A stretch of DNA of 64,000 nt from Ferruginibacter sp. HRS2-29 (GCF_024343615.1 NZ_RJUB01000015.1:62001-126000), one strand, 5' to 3'; shown: positions 17,830 to 27,298, counted from the stretch's first letter. The notes: generated by a model from the letters alone, not told the origin. Translations and numbers: made by a program.

Positions 17830-18774
17830 TTAAGGTTTCAGGTTGAGCAACATGTCCTTTGTCATGCTCTCCAGGCCGTACTCTTCTTTCCAGCCCCAAT
17901 CGGCCCGTGCCACGCTGTCATCAATGCTTTGCGGCCAGCTATCGGCGATCGCCTGGCGATAATCCGGCCGGTAACTGATCTCAAATTCCGGGATCGATTT
18001 TTTGATCTCAGCAGCTATTTCTTTAGGAGAAAAGCTCATCCCCGAAATATTATAAGCGGTACGAACGGATATTTTATCGGCAGGCGCTTCCATCAGTTCA
18101 ATGGTCGCTTTGATGGCATCCGGCATATACATCATAGGTAAATAGGTGTCTTCGGCAAGAAAACACTCATATTTTTTCTCCTCCAAAGCTTCATGAAAGA
18201 TCTCCACGGCATAGTCAGTAGTACCGCCGCCCGGGGCGCTTTTATAACTGATCAACCCCGGGTAACGCAGGCTGCGTACATCTACCCCAAACCTTTTATT
18301 GTAATAATTACACCAGAATTCCCCGGCATATTTACTGATGCCATATACCGTGATCGGCTCAATGATGGTTTGCTGCGGACAATTCTCTTTAGGTGAGGTA
18401 GGCCCGAAAACCGCGATGGAACTCGGCCAGTATACTTTATGCAGGTGTTCTTCGCGGGCAATGTCGAGCACATTCAGCAAGCCCTGCATATTGAGGTTCC
18501 AGGCAAGGTTGGGATTTTTTTCGCCGGTGGCGGAAAGTATCGCCGCCAGCAGGTATATCTGCGTGATGCCCTGGCGTATCACCTGCACATGCAGCATTTC
18601 CTTGTTCATCACATCCATGCTCACATAGGGGCCGGTGCCTTCCAGCAAAGGGTTTTGCTCCCGCAGATCGGAAGCGATCACATTGGCGTTGCCATAGATC
18701 TTGCGAAGCGCCATCGTAAGTTCCACACCTATCTGGCCGGATGCGCCTATAACGAGGATCTTTTCTTTTACCAT
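17830..18774 (-). CDS. NAD-dependent L-threonine 3-dehydrogenase, SDR/epimerase type
   Basis: 314 residues from ATG at 18774 (MVKEKILVIGASGQIG); a TTG 9 bp upstream is possible but unnecessary. An extended short-chain dehydrogenase: nucleotide-binding GASGQIG, catalytic YGISK (YxxxK), and family-specific blocks SIAVFGPTSPKENCPQ, SLRYPGLISYKSAPGGGTTDYA, LPMMYMPDAI and DSWPQSIDDSVARADWGW. These match the UDP-epimerase-like threonine dehydrogenases known from Flavobacterium, which oxidise L-threonine to 2-amino-3-ketobutyrate. The usual partner (glycine C-acetyltransferase) is not in this window. Confidence 0.85.
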   Translation of the reverse strand: MVKEKILVIGASGQIGVELTMALRKIYGNANVIASDLREQNPLLEGTGPYVSMDVMNKEMLHVQVIRQGITQIYLLAAILSATGEKNPNLAWNLNMQGLLNVLDIAREEHLHKVYWPSSIAVFGPTSPKENCPQQTIIEPITVYGISKYAGEFWCNYYNKRFGVDVRSLRYPGLISYKSAPGGGTTDYAVEIFHEALEEKKYECFLAEDTYLPMMYMPDAIKATIELMEAPADKISVRTAYNISGMSFSPKEIAAEIKKSIPEFEISYRPDYRQAIADSWPQSIDDSVARADWGWKEEYGLESMTKDMLLNLKP

Positions 18775-18788
18775 AGAATACAAATTTT

Positions 18789-18836
18789 TTGATTACACGA
18801 ATTTGAGCGAATTACATGAATTACACGAATTATTTT
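18789..18836. repeat. GTGTAATTCG-family word repeat
   Basis: Direct copies of TTACACGAATT-type words (GATTACACGAATTTGAGCG, GAATTACATGAATTACACG) begin 14 bp upstream of the threonine dehydrogenase start. Only one orientation is present. Confidence 0.7.
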
Positions 18837-18999
18837 TACAAAGGCCATTGCAAAATCGACAGGCCGGGAAGACGCGAAGAAGAAAAAAATCTCTTCCCGT
18901 CTTCCCCGCAAATCAATAAGAATACCCCATTTAGGTTACATCCATTAATTTTCTTATTTGTTAGCTTTACGCACCATCATTCATTCATAAAAAAACATC

Positions 19000-21386
19000 A
19001 TGAAAAAAATCAGTTTCCTGTTCCTGTTTTTTTCTTTTTCAATGGGATCGTATCCGCACAAACCAAACCGGAATTATCTCCCGACTTTTTTGACCAATTT
19101 TCTTACACCTTACCCACCGGGTTCAATATCGGGGATTCTGTACAGCTGGCTGCGGAAATCCAAAAGATGGCTTCAAAACTCGATGAGTTACAGGTGGAAG
19201 CCACCAAAAATTACACAATATCAGATCCCACCAGCCTTTACTATTTTTTAAATGATTATGTAGCCATCAACACTTTCCTGGGCAGAAATAATAAAGCCAT
19301 TGAAAACATCACCGAACTCCGAAAGATCAGGCCTACTCCCGCTTACAGGCTACCCGCCAAGTTGCAGATACTCGCCTGGAACCGGGCCATGTCCGTTCAC
19401 AAGGACGACGGTTCCGATGGATTCAGGGATGCTTTGTCAAAGTCGCTGAGGGATGAATTTAACCAGGCAGATGCTGATTTCCGCAACGACATTGTGAACC
19501 AGCAGAAAGGAGATTATACGTCTTCCATTACAGAGCTTTATTTTGATGACATGAAAAAGATCATCGAACAGGCGCAGCAACGATCCGGCAACAAATTAGA
19601 CCAGGGCGGCGCTATGATGCTGCTGAATCTTTACCTGGAATATATGCTCCGCAAAAAATATCAACCATTGGTTGAAAGTGTTCTTTTTGGCATTTCGCCT
19701 GCCAGGGTGAATGAAATAAATGTAAAGATCCCGATGCGGGATGGCATAAAGTTAAACGCATACGTTTATCGCAATGTGGCCGATACGTCCGGCCAGCCGG
19801 CAGTGATCTCCCTCAGCCCTTATCCATCCGGCGGTGAGGCATTGAAAGGAAATGTGTTTGCCACAAACGGGTATATATATGTATACGTGGATACACGCGG
19901 CCGACGTGAAAGCGAAGGCGATTATATGCCTTATGAAGATGATGCCCGTGATTATTATGACATCATCGATTGGGTGAGCAAACAATCCTGGTGCAATGGC
20001 CAGGTAGCCACTTCAGGCGGCTCCTATCTTGGCTTTGATCAATGGCAGGCAATCCGTAAAAAGTATAAACATCCGGCATTGAAAGCGATCAACCCGATGG
20101 TATCGGTAGGGTTCGGGGTGGATTTCCCAAGAAATGCCGGGCAGTTTTATCCATATATCCTGCAATGGGCCAATTTTGTAAGCGGGAAAGAATTGAATGA
20201 AGCCGTTTTTTATGACAGAAAATTCTGGAACGAAAAAAATTATGCGTTGTATAAGAACAGGATACCTTTTGTGAAACTGGATTCTGTTGCCGGTCTGCCA
20301 AATGCATTCTTTCAAAAATGGGTAAGCCATCCCGACTTTGATCATTACTGGCAGGATATTTTGCCCAACAAAGAAGATTATGCATCGATTGATATTCCCG
20401 TATTTTCCATCACCGGGTATTATGATGCGGACCAGTCAGGCGCTATGTACTATTACAATCAACACCAGCGTTATGGCAATGCCACTGCGCTTAACGACCA
20501 TTATTTATTGATCGGCCCTTACGAACATGGCGCTGCGCAATGGCAGCCCAATGCCACCCAATCGGGCATGCAGCTCGAAAAGGAAGCCCAGGTACCGATC
20601 TACAAATATGTTATCTGGTGGTTCGACTGGAAACTGAAAGGCCGGCAAAAACCCGCGTTCATCAAAGACAAGATCACCTATTTTGAAACCGGCAGCAATA
20701 CCTGGAAGGGAACATCATCCTTTAAAAACCTGACCACCGATTCATTAGAGCTGTACCTCACGCCCGCTCCCGTCATCAATAAAAAAAGAAAAGAGCTCTT
20801 CAGCCTTTCGCTTCAAAAGCCATCCGGAACTGCTTCTATGAAGTATACCCATGATATTTCCATGGCGATAGATTCGGCATTTGTTTTTGCGCAGCCAAAA
20901 CCATTCGACGATTCGCTCTATATGGCATCTCCTTACAATATGGTTTTTGAAAGTGCACCGCTCAACAAGGACATCATCATCAGTGATAAGATACTCGCGA
21001 GAATTTATGCTACACTCAACGTTCCCGATGCAGATTTTGAAATCTCCATACAGGAAATAACTCCCGACGGAAAAGATAAAAACCTGGCTTTTGGAAATGT
21101 GCGGGCACGCTACCGCAATGGCGAAGAAAAAGGCCAGCTGGTGAAACCGGGTGAAGTGACAGAGCTGAACTTTCACAATATTTACATCTACATCAAACGG
21201 ATCAGCAAGGGCAGTAAGTTGCGGTTACAATTCCAAAGCACCAATACGCCCTATGCCGAAAAGAATTACGGCTTCGGTGGCGTAGTTAGCCACGAAAGTA
21301 CCACACAACCCAGGATCATTGAGGCAAGCATCTTAACGGGGAAAAAGCATTCAAGTAAAATAGTAATACCGGTAACGGATAAATAA
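19000..21386 (+). CDS. CocE/NonD family hydrolase (X-Pro dipeptidyl-peptidase type) with frameshift in signal peptide
   Basis: The signal peptide starts at ATG 19000 (MKKISFLFLFF) but continues in another frame (FFNGIVSAQ, then TKPELSPDFF); one T missing from the T7 tract at 19027-19033 explains it. Corrected, the protein has 795 residues. The long frame itself is open upstream to 18816, but that part encodes no credible N-terminus. The catalytic alpha/beta-hydrolase domain has YVDTRGRRESEGD, the nucleophile elbow GGSYLG, the Asp block GYYDADQSG and His in GPYEHGAAQW; the C-terminal part is the jelly-roll X-Pro_dipept_C domain (NTPYAEKNYGFGG). Family members hydrolyse peptides or esters; the substrate is unknown. 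Sequencing error or true lesion cannot be separated here. Confidence 0.85.
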
Positions 21387-21420
21387 TGTTTATTACACTG
21401 CTTGCCCCAACAAGCGGGGA

Positions 21421-21512
21421 ATTAAAGCGAATTACACGAATTAGCGGAGATCACATAAATTGCTTTTTCATCTTCGCTATTCGTGTAATTCGTCCAAATT
21501 CGTGTAATTTTA
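21421..21512. repeat. GTGTAATTCG-family inverted word repeat upstream of kdsA
   Basis: The left arm AAAGCGAATTACACGAATTAG and right arm CTATTCGTGTAATTCG plus AATTCGTGTAATTTTAC flank ~35 bp. The right end (TAATTTTAC) sits 5 bp before the kdsA start and resembles a -7 box. Confidence 0.75.
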
Positions 21513-21516
21513 CAAC

Positions 21517-22338
21517 ATGCAAAAGTATCTACAGGAGCTGTTCTCCAACCAGCAATACAACGAAAAAAATTTCTTTCTCATAGCAGGCCCCTGCGTAGTG
21601 GAAAGTGAAGAATTGATCAATGAAGTGGCCGATAAAGTGAGTACTATCTGCAAACGACTCGGCATTCCCTACATCTTCAAATCATCGTACAAAAAAGCGA
21701 ACCGTACGAGTGCGGGCTCTTTCACCGGTATCGGCGATGAAGCCGCTTTGCAGCTGGTAAAAAATGTAGGGGAGAAATTCGCCATCCCTACCACTTCCGA
21801 TATTCATTCGGAGCGGGAAGCGGCCATGGCAGCCAATTACGTGGATATTTTACAGATACCGGCGTTCCTTTGCAGGCAAACTGAATTATTGATCGCCGCG
21901 GGCGAAACCGGCAAGATCGTGAACGTAAAAAAAGGGCAGTTCCTCAACGGGCCTTCCATGAAATTTGCGGTAGAAAAAATTAATAATACGGGCAATGATA
22001 AAGTAGGATTGATAGAACGTGGCAACACTTTCGGCTACCAGGACCTGGTGGTAGACTACCGCAACATTACCTGGATGAAAGATATCCATGTGCCTGTGAT
22101 CATGGATTGTACACATTCCTTACAGCAGCCCAATCAATCGGGCGGCGTTACCGGCGGCAATCCCGAACTCATCGAAACCATCGCCAAAGCAGCCATTGCA
22201 ACCGGCGCCGATGGATTATTCATAGAAACACATCCCAACCCGGCTGTCGCAAAAAGCGATGGGGCCAACATGCTCAGGCTCGACCTGCTGGAACCCTTGC
22301 TGGAAAAGCTGGTGCGTCTGCGGGAAGCCGTTATATGA
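21517..22338 (+). CDS. kdsA: 3-deoxy-8-phosphooctulonate (Kdo-8-P) synthase
   Basis: 273 residues, close to the E. coli enzyme (284). It condenses arabinose-5-phosphate with phosphoenolpyruvate in lipopolysaccharide Kdo synthesis. Conserved blocks: IAGPCVVES, FKSSYKKANRTS, TTSDIHSE, DILQIPAFLCRQTELL, VNVKKGQFL, RGNTFGYQDLVVDYRN, DCTHSLQQP, FIETHPNP. The four metal ligands of the metal-dependent class are all present (Cys26, His200, Glu237, Asp248), so by analogy with the Aquifex enzyme it should need a divalent metal. Repeats of the same word family flank the gene on both sides. Confidence 0.95.
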   Translation: MQKYLQELFSNQQYNEKNFFLIAGPCVVESEELINEVADKVSTICKRLGIPYIFKSSYKKANRTSAGSFTGIGDEAALQLVKNVGEKFAIPTTSDIHSEREAAMAANYVDILQIPAFLCRQTELLIAAGETGKIVNVKKGQFLNGPSMKFAVEKINNTGNDKVGLIERGNTFGYQDLVVDYRNITWMKDIHVPVIMDCTHSLQQPNQSGGVTGGNPELIETIAKAAIATGADGLFIETHPNPAVAKSDGANMLRLDLLEPLLEKLVRLREAVI

Positions 22339-22351
22339 TTTCCCTGCGGGA

Positions 22352-22561
22352 GCTATTACACGAATTAAAACGAATTATACGAATTAGCGAAGAAGCGCAA
22401 TAGCCAGTCATTTGTGTAATCCGCTCAAATTCGTGTAATAAATTATTCCTCTTCACGTAAATTTTAATTTATCTTTTAAGAAGTCCCCAAACTATCTCAA
22501 CATAGCTTTGCAAAAAACTAATTCGTGTAATTCGTGTAATTCGCAAAAATTCGTGTAATAA
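22352..22561. repeat. GTGTAATTCG-family repeat cluster between kdsA and nitroreductase genes
   Basis: The left block (22352-22395) has three ACGAATTA words; an inverted block follows at ~22415-22440 (AAATTCGTGTAATAAATT), and a second group of three direct words at 22518-22561 ends 8 bp before the nitroreductase start. It fills most of the 231-bp gap. Confidence 0.78.
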
Positions 22562-22569
22562 AATAAAAT

Positions 22570-23151
22570 ATGCATCCAGATCAATTCAACGAACTCGCCC
22601 GCAACCGCCGCTCGGTTTTCCCCAAACAATTCGTTCCCGGCAAGCAGGTTCCAAAGGAAATCATCGAGCAGATACTGATCAACGCTACCTGGGCGCCCAA
22701 CCACGGGCAGACCGAACCCTGGCAATTCAGTGTTTTTTCGGGAGGGGGTTTGAAGACATTCGCCACTTTCCAGAGTGAATTGTACAAACAGAGCAGCGGT
22801 GAAAACTTCCTGCAGGGGCAATACCAGAAACTACAGGAAACACCCTTGCTGGCCTCCCATATCATTTCGCTGGGTATGAAACGCACTACTACCAAACGTA
22901 TCCCCGAAATTGAGGACATTGAAGCGGTAGCCTGCGCTGCGCAAAATATCTACCTTTCCGTAAGTGCTTACGGATTAGGCGGTTACTGGACAAGTGGTGG
23001 CATCACATACCTCGAATCCGCCAAGGAATTCTTTGGCCTGGAGGAACAGGATAAACTGCTCGGTTTCTTTTATATCGGTTATGTGGATGTGCCTTCGCCT
23101 TCGGCAAAAAGGAAATCTTTAGATGAAAAAGTGATTTGGGTGAATGGATGA
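22570..23151 (+). CDS. Nitroreductase family protein
   Basis: 193 residues with the FMN-dependent nitroreductase fold: NRRSVFPKQF at the N-terminus (FMN phosphate-binding Arg residues), WAPNHGQTEPWQFSVF, a helical ACAAQNIYLSVSAYGLGGYWTSG block and GFFYIGYVDVPSPSAKRKSLDE at the end. It probably reduces quinones or nitro compounds with NAD(P)H. It resembles the single-domain YdjA-like subgroup (E. coli YdjA has 183 residues). Physiological substrate unknown. Confidence 0.87.
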   Translation: MHPDQFNELARNRRSVFPKQFVPGKQVPKEIIEQILINATWAPNHGQTEPWQFSVFSGGGLKTFATFQSELYKQSSGENFLQGQYQKLQETPLLASHIISLGMKRTTTKRIPEIEDIEAVACAAQNIYLSVSAYGLGGYWTSGGITYLESAKEFFGLEEQDKLLGFFYIGYVDVPSPSAKRKSLDEKVIWVNG

Positions 23152-23222
23152 ATGAGTGAATAGCCTGTTTGATCCTGAATTTGCTGTTTTTTGTGCAGCC
23201 CGGCCGAAATATCCGGAAAATC

Positions 23223-23440
23223 AAAAACTGCACAGATTAATTTGTGCAGTTTTTGATTTTTTGCAGAAATTTTCGAAAACTGCACAATTCAATTTTGTGC
23301 AGTTTTTTGTTTTTTATAGAATTTTTCAAAAACTGCACAAATCAACTTTGTGCAGTTTTTATATTTTTATTTTTTTTTTTCAAAACTGCACAAATTAATC
23401 TGTCCATTTTTTAAATTTTTTTGATTAAAAAAAACGGACA
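23223..23440. repeat. Array of three near-identical hairpins plus a diverged fourth
   Basis: Three stem-loops share the stem core AAAACTGCACA/TGTGCAGTTTT: 23223-23254 (12 bp, 8-nt loop), 23276-23306 (12 bp, 7-nt loop) and 23328-23360 (14 bp, 5-nt loop), spaced 53 and 52 bp apart, so a ~52-bp unit is tandemly repeated. A fourth left arm begins at ~23383 (AAAACTGCACAAATTAAT), but its right arm is replaced by a TGTCC...GGACA hairpin (23401-23440). Each is flanked by A and T tracts, so each can act as a terminator in both directions. The array lies between convergent genes (nitroreductase and PspC-like). No other use is visible. Confidence 0.9.
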
Positions 23441-23462
23441 ACTAATGTTCGAAAGAAAACAA

Positions 23463-23684
23463 TTACAAATAACGCAGCGGGTTGCGCCTGGCATTCAGAA
23501 TATACCGCTTGATATTCATCCAGAACGCTACAAAAAGGTAGATGATGAGCGGTGATCCCATGGTAAGGAAAGACATGTAAATGAAGTTTTTACGGATGGT
23601 GCTTGTAGCGATGCCCATCTTTTCGCCAATGGCAGTGCAAACACCGAATACATGCCATTCTATAAACTGTTTGAAGCGGTTCAT
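23463..23684 (-). CDS. PspC-domain small membrane protein
   Basis: 73 residues with the compact PspC-like layout: GVCTAIGEKMGIATSTIRKNFIYMSF followed by one membrane helix (MGSPLIIYLFVAFW) and a basic tail (NIKRYILNARRNP). PspC proteins are linked to envelope stress in other bacteria, but many Bacteroidota carry such short stand-alone versions of unknown role. Start ATG at 23684. No psp genes are adjacent. Confidence 0.7.
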   Translation of the reverse strand: MNRFKQFIEWHVFGVCTAIGEKMGIATSTIRKNFIYMSFLTMGSPLIIYLFVAFWMNIKRYILNARRNPLRYL

Positions 23685-24051
23685 ACTGCTAATTTATAGT
23701 TATTTTATGTAAAATTCCTAGCTTTTATTTCCACTTTTCAAAAAGTTGTCAGCAGCTTTCAACCCGGATTTTACAAATTTTCATAATATTCTAAAAAATA
23801 AAGTTGCAAGCCATTGATATATGAAAACATATAACAAAGTCCTTCCGAAAATACCTGTCAACTGGCATCTGACATCTAACAACTTTTTCGTAATTTCGCA
23901 CCAATCTCTAAGTTAATTGACATAACGCTGACATTTTAACTGAATAAACTCCTTATTTATTACTGCTGTTTTTCGTTAACCATCAGCAAAGTAGAGCCCG
24001 AATGGCTTCGGCCGGGCGGGTGTCAGCAATCACTCAAACCAAATTATTACT
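23685..24051 (+). promoter_or_regulatory. Upstream region of aconitase gene: possible -7 box and UUCG hairpin
   Basis: This 367-bp gap holds no gene. TAATTTCG (23891-23898) is a near match to the -7 consensus; a leader of ~145 nt would follow. Within the leader, 23996-24017 can form GCCC...GGC-TTCG-GCC-GGGC with a 4-nt bulge, a stable UUCG tetraloop hairpin ending 34 bp before the start codon. A partial word repeat (CAACTGGCATCTGACATCTAAC, imperfect) lies at 23859-23880. Function is inferred only. Confidence 0.35.
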
Positions 24052-26325
24052 ATGGCTTTCGACATTGAAATGATCAAGAAGCTTTACGCCAACTTCCCTT
24101 CGCGTGTGGAAGCGGCCCGTAAAGTAGTAGGTAAACCCCTGACCCTGACTGAAAAAATACTGTATGCCCACTTGTGGGATGGCGCAGCTACCACCGCATA
24201 CACCCGCGGTACTTCGTACGTGGATTTTGCCCCGGATCGTGTAGCCATGCAGGATGCAACGGCACAGATGGCTTTGTTGCAGTTCATGCAATCGGGCAGA
24301 ACGAAAGTGGCGGTTCCTTCTACCGTGCATTGCGATCATTTGATTGAAGCTAAAGTGAATAGCGCTACGGATCTCGACAGGGCGGTACACGAAAGCAGCG
24401 AAGTGTACGACTTCCTGGCTTCCGTTTCCAATAAATACGGTATCGGTTTCTGGAAACCGGGCGCAGGTATCATTCACCAGGTAGTATTGGAAAACTATGC
24501 ATGTCCAGGCGGCCTGATGATAGGCACGGATAGCCATACGGTAAATGCCGGCGGACTGGGTATGATCGCCATTGGTGTTGGTGGTGCAGATGCGTGTGAT
24601 GTGATGGCCGGACTTCCCTGGGAGTTGAAAATGCCCAAACTGATCGGTGTAAAACTCACCGGTAAACTCAATGGCTGGACAGCTCCGAAAGATGTGATCT
24701 TAAAAGTAGCAGGTATCCTTACCGTAAAAGGTGGTACCGGCGCTGTGGTGGAATACTTCGGCGAAGGCGCTACCAGCATGAGCTGTACCGGTAAAGGAAC
24801 CATCTGTAACATGGGTGCCGAAATAGGTGCTACTACTTCTACTTTCGGTTACGACGAAAGCATGAGCCGCTACCTCGGCGCTACGGGCCGTGCAGATATC
24901 GCCGCCATTGCAGATACCATTAAAGAACACCTGACCGGAGATGCGGAAGTATACGCAGATCCTTCAAAATATTTCGACCAGGTGATCGAGATCAACCTCG
25001 ATGAACTGGAGCCACACCTGAATGGCCCTTTCACCCCGGATCTGGCCACGCCGATCTCCAAAATGAAAGAAGCAGCTGCCGCAAACGGATGGCCGACAAA
25101 AATTGAAGTAGGACTGATCGGAAGTTGCACCAACTCTTCTTACGAAGATATCAGCCGTGCGGTAAGCCTGGCAAAACAGGTTACTGAAAAAGGACTTAAG
25201 TTAAATTCCGAATTTACCATCACCCCGGGGTCCGAACAGGTACGTTTTACAATCGAAAGGGATGGTTTCCTGGATACATTTGATAAGATAGGCGCAACCG
25301 TATTTGCCAATGCCTGCGGACCTTGTATCGGTATGTGGGCTCGTGTTGGCGCAGAAAAAGCAGAAAAAAATACCATCGTTCACAGTTTCAACAGGAACTT
25401 CGCGAAACGTGCGGATGGTAACCCGAATACATTCGCTTTCGTAGGCTCACCGGAGATCGTAACGGCTATGGCCATTGCGGGCGACCTTAATTTCAACCCG
25501 TTGACCGATACCCTGGTAAATGATAAAGGTGAAATGGTGAAACTTGATCCGCCAACCGGTTTTGAATTGCCTCCACGTGGTTTTGCAGTGGATGATCCTG
25601 GCTTCCAGGCTCCTGCAGAAGATGGTAGCGGCGTACAGGTGATCGTATCCCCTACCAGCAAACGCCTGCAATTGCTCGATCCATTTGCGGCATGGGAAGG
25701 TACCGACCTTAAAGGCCTGAAACTGCTCATCAAAGCAAAAGGAAAATGTACAACGGACCATATCTCCATGGCCGGCCCATGGTTGAAATTCCGCGGTCAC
25801 CTCGATAATATCAGCAACAACATGCTGATTGGCGCGGTGAATTTTTTCAATGAAAAAACCGACCTGGTTGAAAACCAACTGACCGGCGAATATGGCCCTG
25901 TACCTGCAACACAACGTGCTTATAAAGCAGCAGGCATCGGCACCATCGTAGTAGGCGATGAGAACTACGGTGAAGGTTCTTCAAGGGAGCACGCGGCAAT
26001 GGAGCCACGCCACCTGGGAGTACGTGCGGTGCTGGTGAAATCATTTGCCCGTATCCACGAAACCAACCTGAAAAAACAAGGTATGCTCGGACTTACTTTC
26101 GATGATAAATCGGATTACGATAAGATCCAGGAAGATGACACGATCGATATCCTCGGGTTGACCACTTTTGCTCCTGATAAACAATTGCAACTGGTATTGA
26201 ACCACAAAGACGGCACATCAGAAACCATCAATGTGAACCATACCTACAACCAGCAGCAGATCGAATGGTTTAAAGCTGGTGGTGCATTGAATATCATCCG
26301 CAGGGAATTCGCAGCACAACAATAA
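24052..26325 (+). CDS. acn: Aconitate hydratase
   Basis: 757 residues, the mitochondrial-type aconitase size. It interconverts citrate and isocitrate in the TCA cycle through a [4Fe-4S] cluster. Visible motifs: [47 protein letters not shown] (first cluster Cys) and [11 protein letters not shown] (the other two). The C-terminal swivel domain has [22 protein letters not shown] with the active-site Ser/Arg residues. Start ATG at 24052. A terminator follows its stop by 21 bp, so it is monocistronic. Confidence 0.95.
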   Translation: MAFDIEMIKKLYANFPSRVEAARKVVGKPLTLTEKILYAHLWDGAATTAYTRGTSYVDFAPDRVAMQDATAQMALLQFMQSGRTKVAVPSTVHCDHLIEAKVNSATDLDRAVHESSEVYDFLASVSNKYGIGFWKPGAGIIHQVVLENYACPGGLMIGTDSHTVNAGGLGMIAIGVGGADACDVMAGLPWELKMPKLIGVKLTGKLNGWTAPKDVILKVAGILTVKGGTGAVVEYFGEGATSMSCTGKGTICNMGAEIGATTSTFGYDESMSRYLGATGRADIAAIADTIKEHLTGDAEVYADPSKYFDQVIEINLDELEPHLNGPFTPDLATPISKMKEAAAANGWPTKIEVGLIGSCTNSSYEDISRAVSLAKQVTEKGLKLNSEFTITPGSEQVRFTIERDGFLDTFDKIGATVFANACGPCIGMWARVGAEKAEKNTIVHSFNRNFAKRADGNPNTFAFVGSPEIVTAMAIAGDLNFNPLTDTLVNDKGEMVKLDPPTGFELPPRGFAVDDPGFQAPAEDGSGVQVIVSPTSKRLQLLDPFAAWEGTDLKGLKLLIKAKGKCTTDHISMAGPWLKFRGHLDNISNNMLIGAVNFFNEKTDLVENQLTGEYGPVPATQRAYKAAGIGTIVVGDENYGEGSSREHAAMEPRHLGVRAVLVKSFARIHETNLKKQGMLGLTFDDKSDYDKIQEDDTIDILGLTTFAPDKQLQLVLNHKDGTSETINVNHTYNQQQIEWFKAGGALNIIRREFAAQQ

Positions 26326-26346
26326 TTTTTCAACTGTCTGTATATA

Positions 26347-26376
26347 AAGTTGCACCAGCAGGTGCAACTTTTTTTA
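26347..26376 (+). terminator. Terminator of aconitase gene
   Basis: A perfect 10-bp stem AAGTTGCACC (26347-26356) with 26361-26370, loop AGCA, followed by a run of seven T (26369-26375). Confidence 0.92.
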
Positions 26377-26730
26377 TGTCTTCGAAAAATATTGCTTCTG
26401 CGCAACCAACAATCCCCGGCCTTCGTCTATATAGTAACGCCGGTTATTTGCCGGAAAGAAAGGGGCCTTGTTAACTTTCTGAACACACATTGAACAATTC
26501 CACGCCGGGCTGTTATTTTGAAACACCTACCCTACAGCTAACCATGACATTTTAACGATCTCGGTAAGGGTTAATATCAACTAACCGTCTTTCGATAAGG
26601 AAGGCGGTTTTTTATTTTTTGAACCACAGAGTACAGGGAGGACATGGAGGAACACAGAGGTGTGGAAGATAAATATTGTTTTACCTCTGTGTTCCTCCGT
26701 GTATTCTGTGGTTCAATTGAGAATGTGGAA
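26377..26730. other. Gene-free stretch with a second hairpin and a CACAGAG inverted repeat
   Basis: No coding sequence is convincing here. It contains a terminator-like hairpin (26583-26591 with 26601-26609, one G-T pair, then T-rich) and a long imperfect inverted repeat (26619-26716). The first 200 bp show nothing recognisable. Confidence 0.6.
26619..26716. repeat. Long imperfect inverted repeat (CACAGAG word) between convergent genes
   Basis: The left arm runs from TTGAACCACAGAGTACAG to GGAACACAGAGGT (26619-26661); the right arm (26683-26716) is its reverse complement with a small deletion, ending CTGTGGTTCAA. The loop is ~21 nt. It belongs to the same architectural class as 30121-30227 and 54729-54845, all at convergent gene ends. 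Confidence 0.85.
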
Positions 26731-26991
26731 TTACTTGTCATAATGAAATCTGCACTGCAGGATGTGTAGCCGTTGATCCCTGACTGCATATACTAGCCGG
26801 TGTTCATCATTGATCCGCCTGCTCCAGCAACCTGAGTAATTGCCTTTGAGAGGTTCGGGTTTCCCAATGCCTTTGAACGGAGAACGTAATGTATCTTTTA
26901 TAAGGTCATTGATACGCAGGAGGATTTTTTTATCGGCTTCCAGCCAATATTGATATTGTTCCCATGCAACAGTTTGAAAAACAAGTTCCAT
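26731..26991 (-). CDS. yoeB: YoeB-family toxin (ribosome-dependent mRNA interferase)
   Basis: 86 residues with the YoeB fold and all the expected catalytic positions: Glu46 (KPEPLKG), Arg65 (DEHRLVY) and His83 followed by Tyr84 (CRFHYDK). Known family members cleave mRNA in the ribosomal A site. Its ATG overlaps the last base of the antitoxin stop (TAATG), so toxin translation is coupled to the antitoxin. It lies downstream of yefM in a standard antitoxin-first operon. The sequence appears intact and presumably active. Confidence 0.93.
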   Translation of the reverse strand: MELVFQTVAWEQYQYWLEADKKILLRINDLIKDTLRSPFKGIGKPEPLKGNYSGCWSRRINDEHRLVYAVRDQRLHILQCRFHYDK

Positions 26992-27245
26992 TATTTTTCA
27001 ATCAGTTTGCGTTTCACAAATTGCCCTTTGTTCATTTCCTCGACAGCTATATCCAGTTGTTTGCGATTGGCTTTTGTACTGGTTAGGTGTAACGTTTCCT
27101 GGATACTATTATATTCTTCAAGGCTCATGACCACTACATTCTTCCCTTTACTTCTGGATACAATCACGATATCCCCGTCATCATTCACTTCATTCAGGTT
27201 TTCGGAGAGATTGTTGCGGAATTCGGTATAGTTAACAACTTTCAT
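26991..27245 (-). CDS. yefM: YefM-family antitoxin
   Basis: 84 residues: MKVVNYTEFRNNLSENLNEV is the DNA-binding Phd/YefM N-terminus, DIVIVSRSKGKNVVVMSLEEYNSIQET the conserved core, and the C-terminal tail (EEMNKGQFVKRKL) the expected toxin-wrapping segment. It neutralises YoeB and represses its own promoter. A palindromic operator directly abuts the start codon. Confidence 0.93.
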   Translation of the reverse strand: MKVVNYTEFRNNLSENLNEVNDDGDIVIVSRSKGKNVVVMSLEEYNSIQETLHLTSTKANRKQLDIAVEEMNKGQFVKRKLIEK

Positions 27246-27269
27246 TTTAGTACTTATTTAAGTACTAAA
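27246..27269 (-). promoter_or_regulatory. Palindromic operator of yefM-yoeB
   Basis: Perfect inverted half-sites TTTAGTACTT (27246-27255) and AAGTACTAAA (27260-27269) around a 4-bp centre. The palindrome begins 1 bp upstream of the yefM ATG, leaving little room for a leader, so a repressor bound here would block the promoter or early initiation. YefM autoregulation is known in the family; this site is inferred. Confidence 0.75.
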
Positions 27270-27298
27270 TTAAGTTATTTTATTCAAAAAACACGTTC

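Noticed and set aside
18816..18999. Upstream extension of the CocE-type hydrolase in the main frame
   Set aside because: It translates repeat and promoter sequence without any export signal; the true N-terminus is in the other frame from 19000.
23223..23440. CRISPR array
   Set aside because: Units are self-complementary with AT-rich short linkers and no unique spacers; no cas genes nearby.
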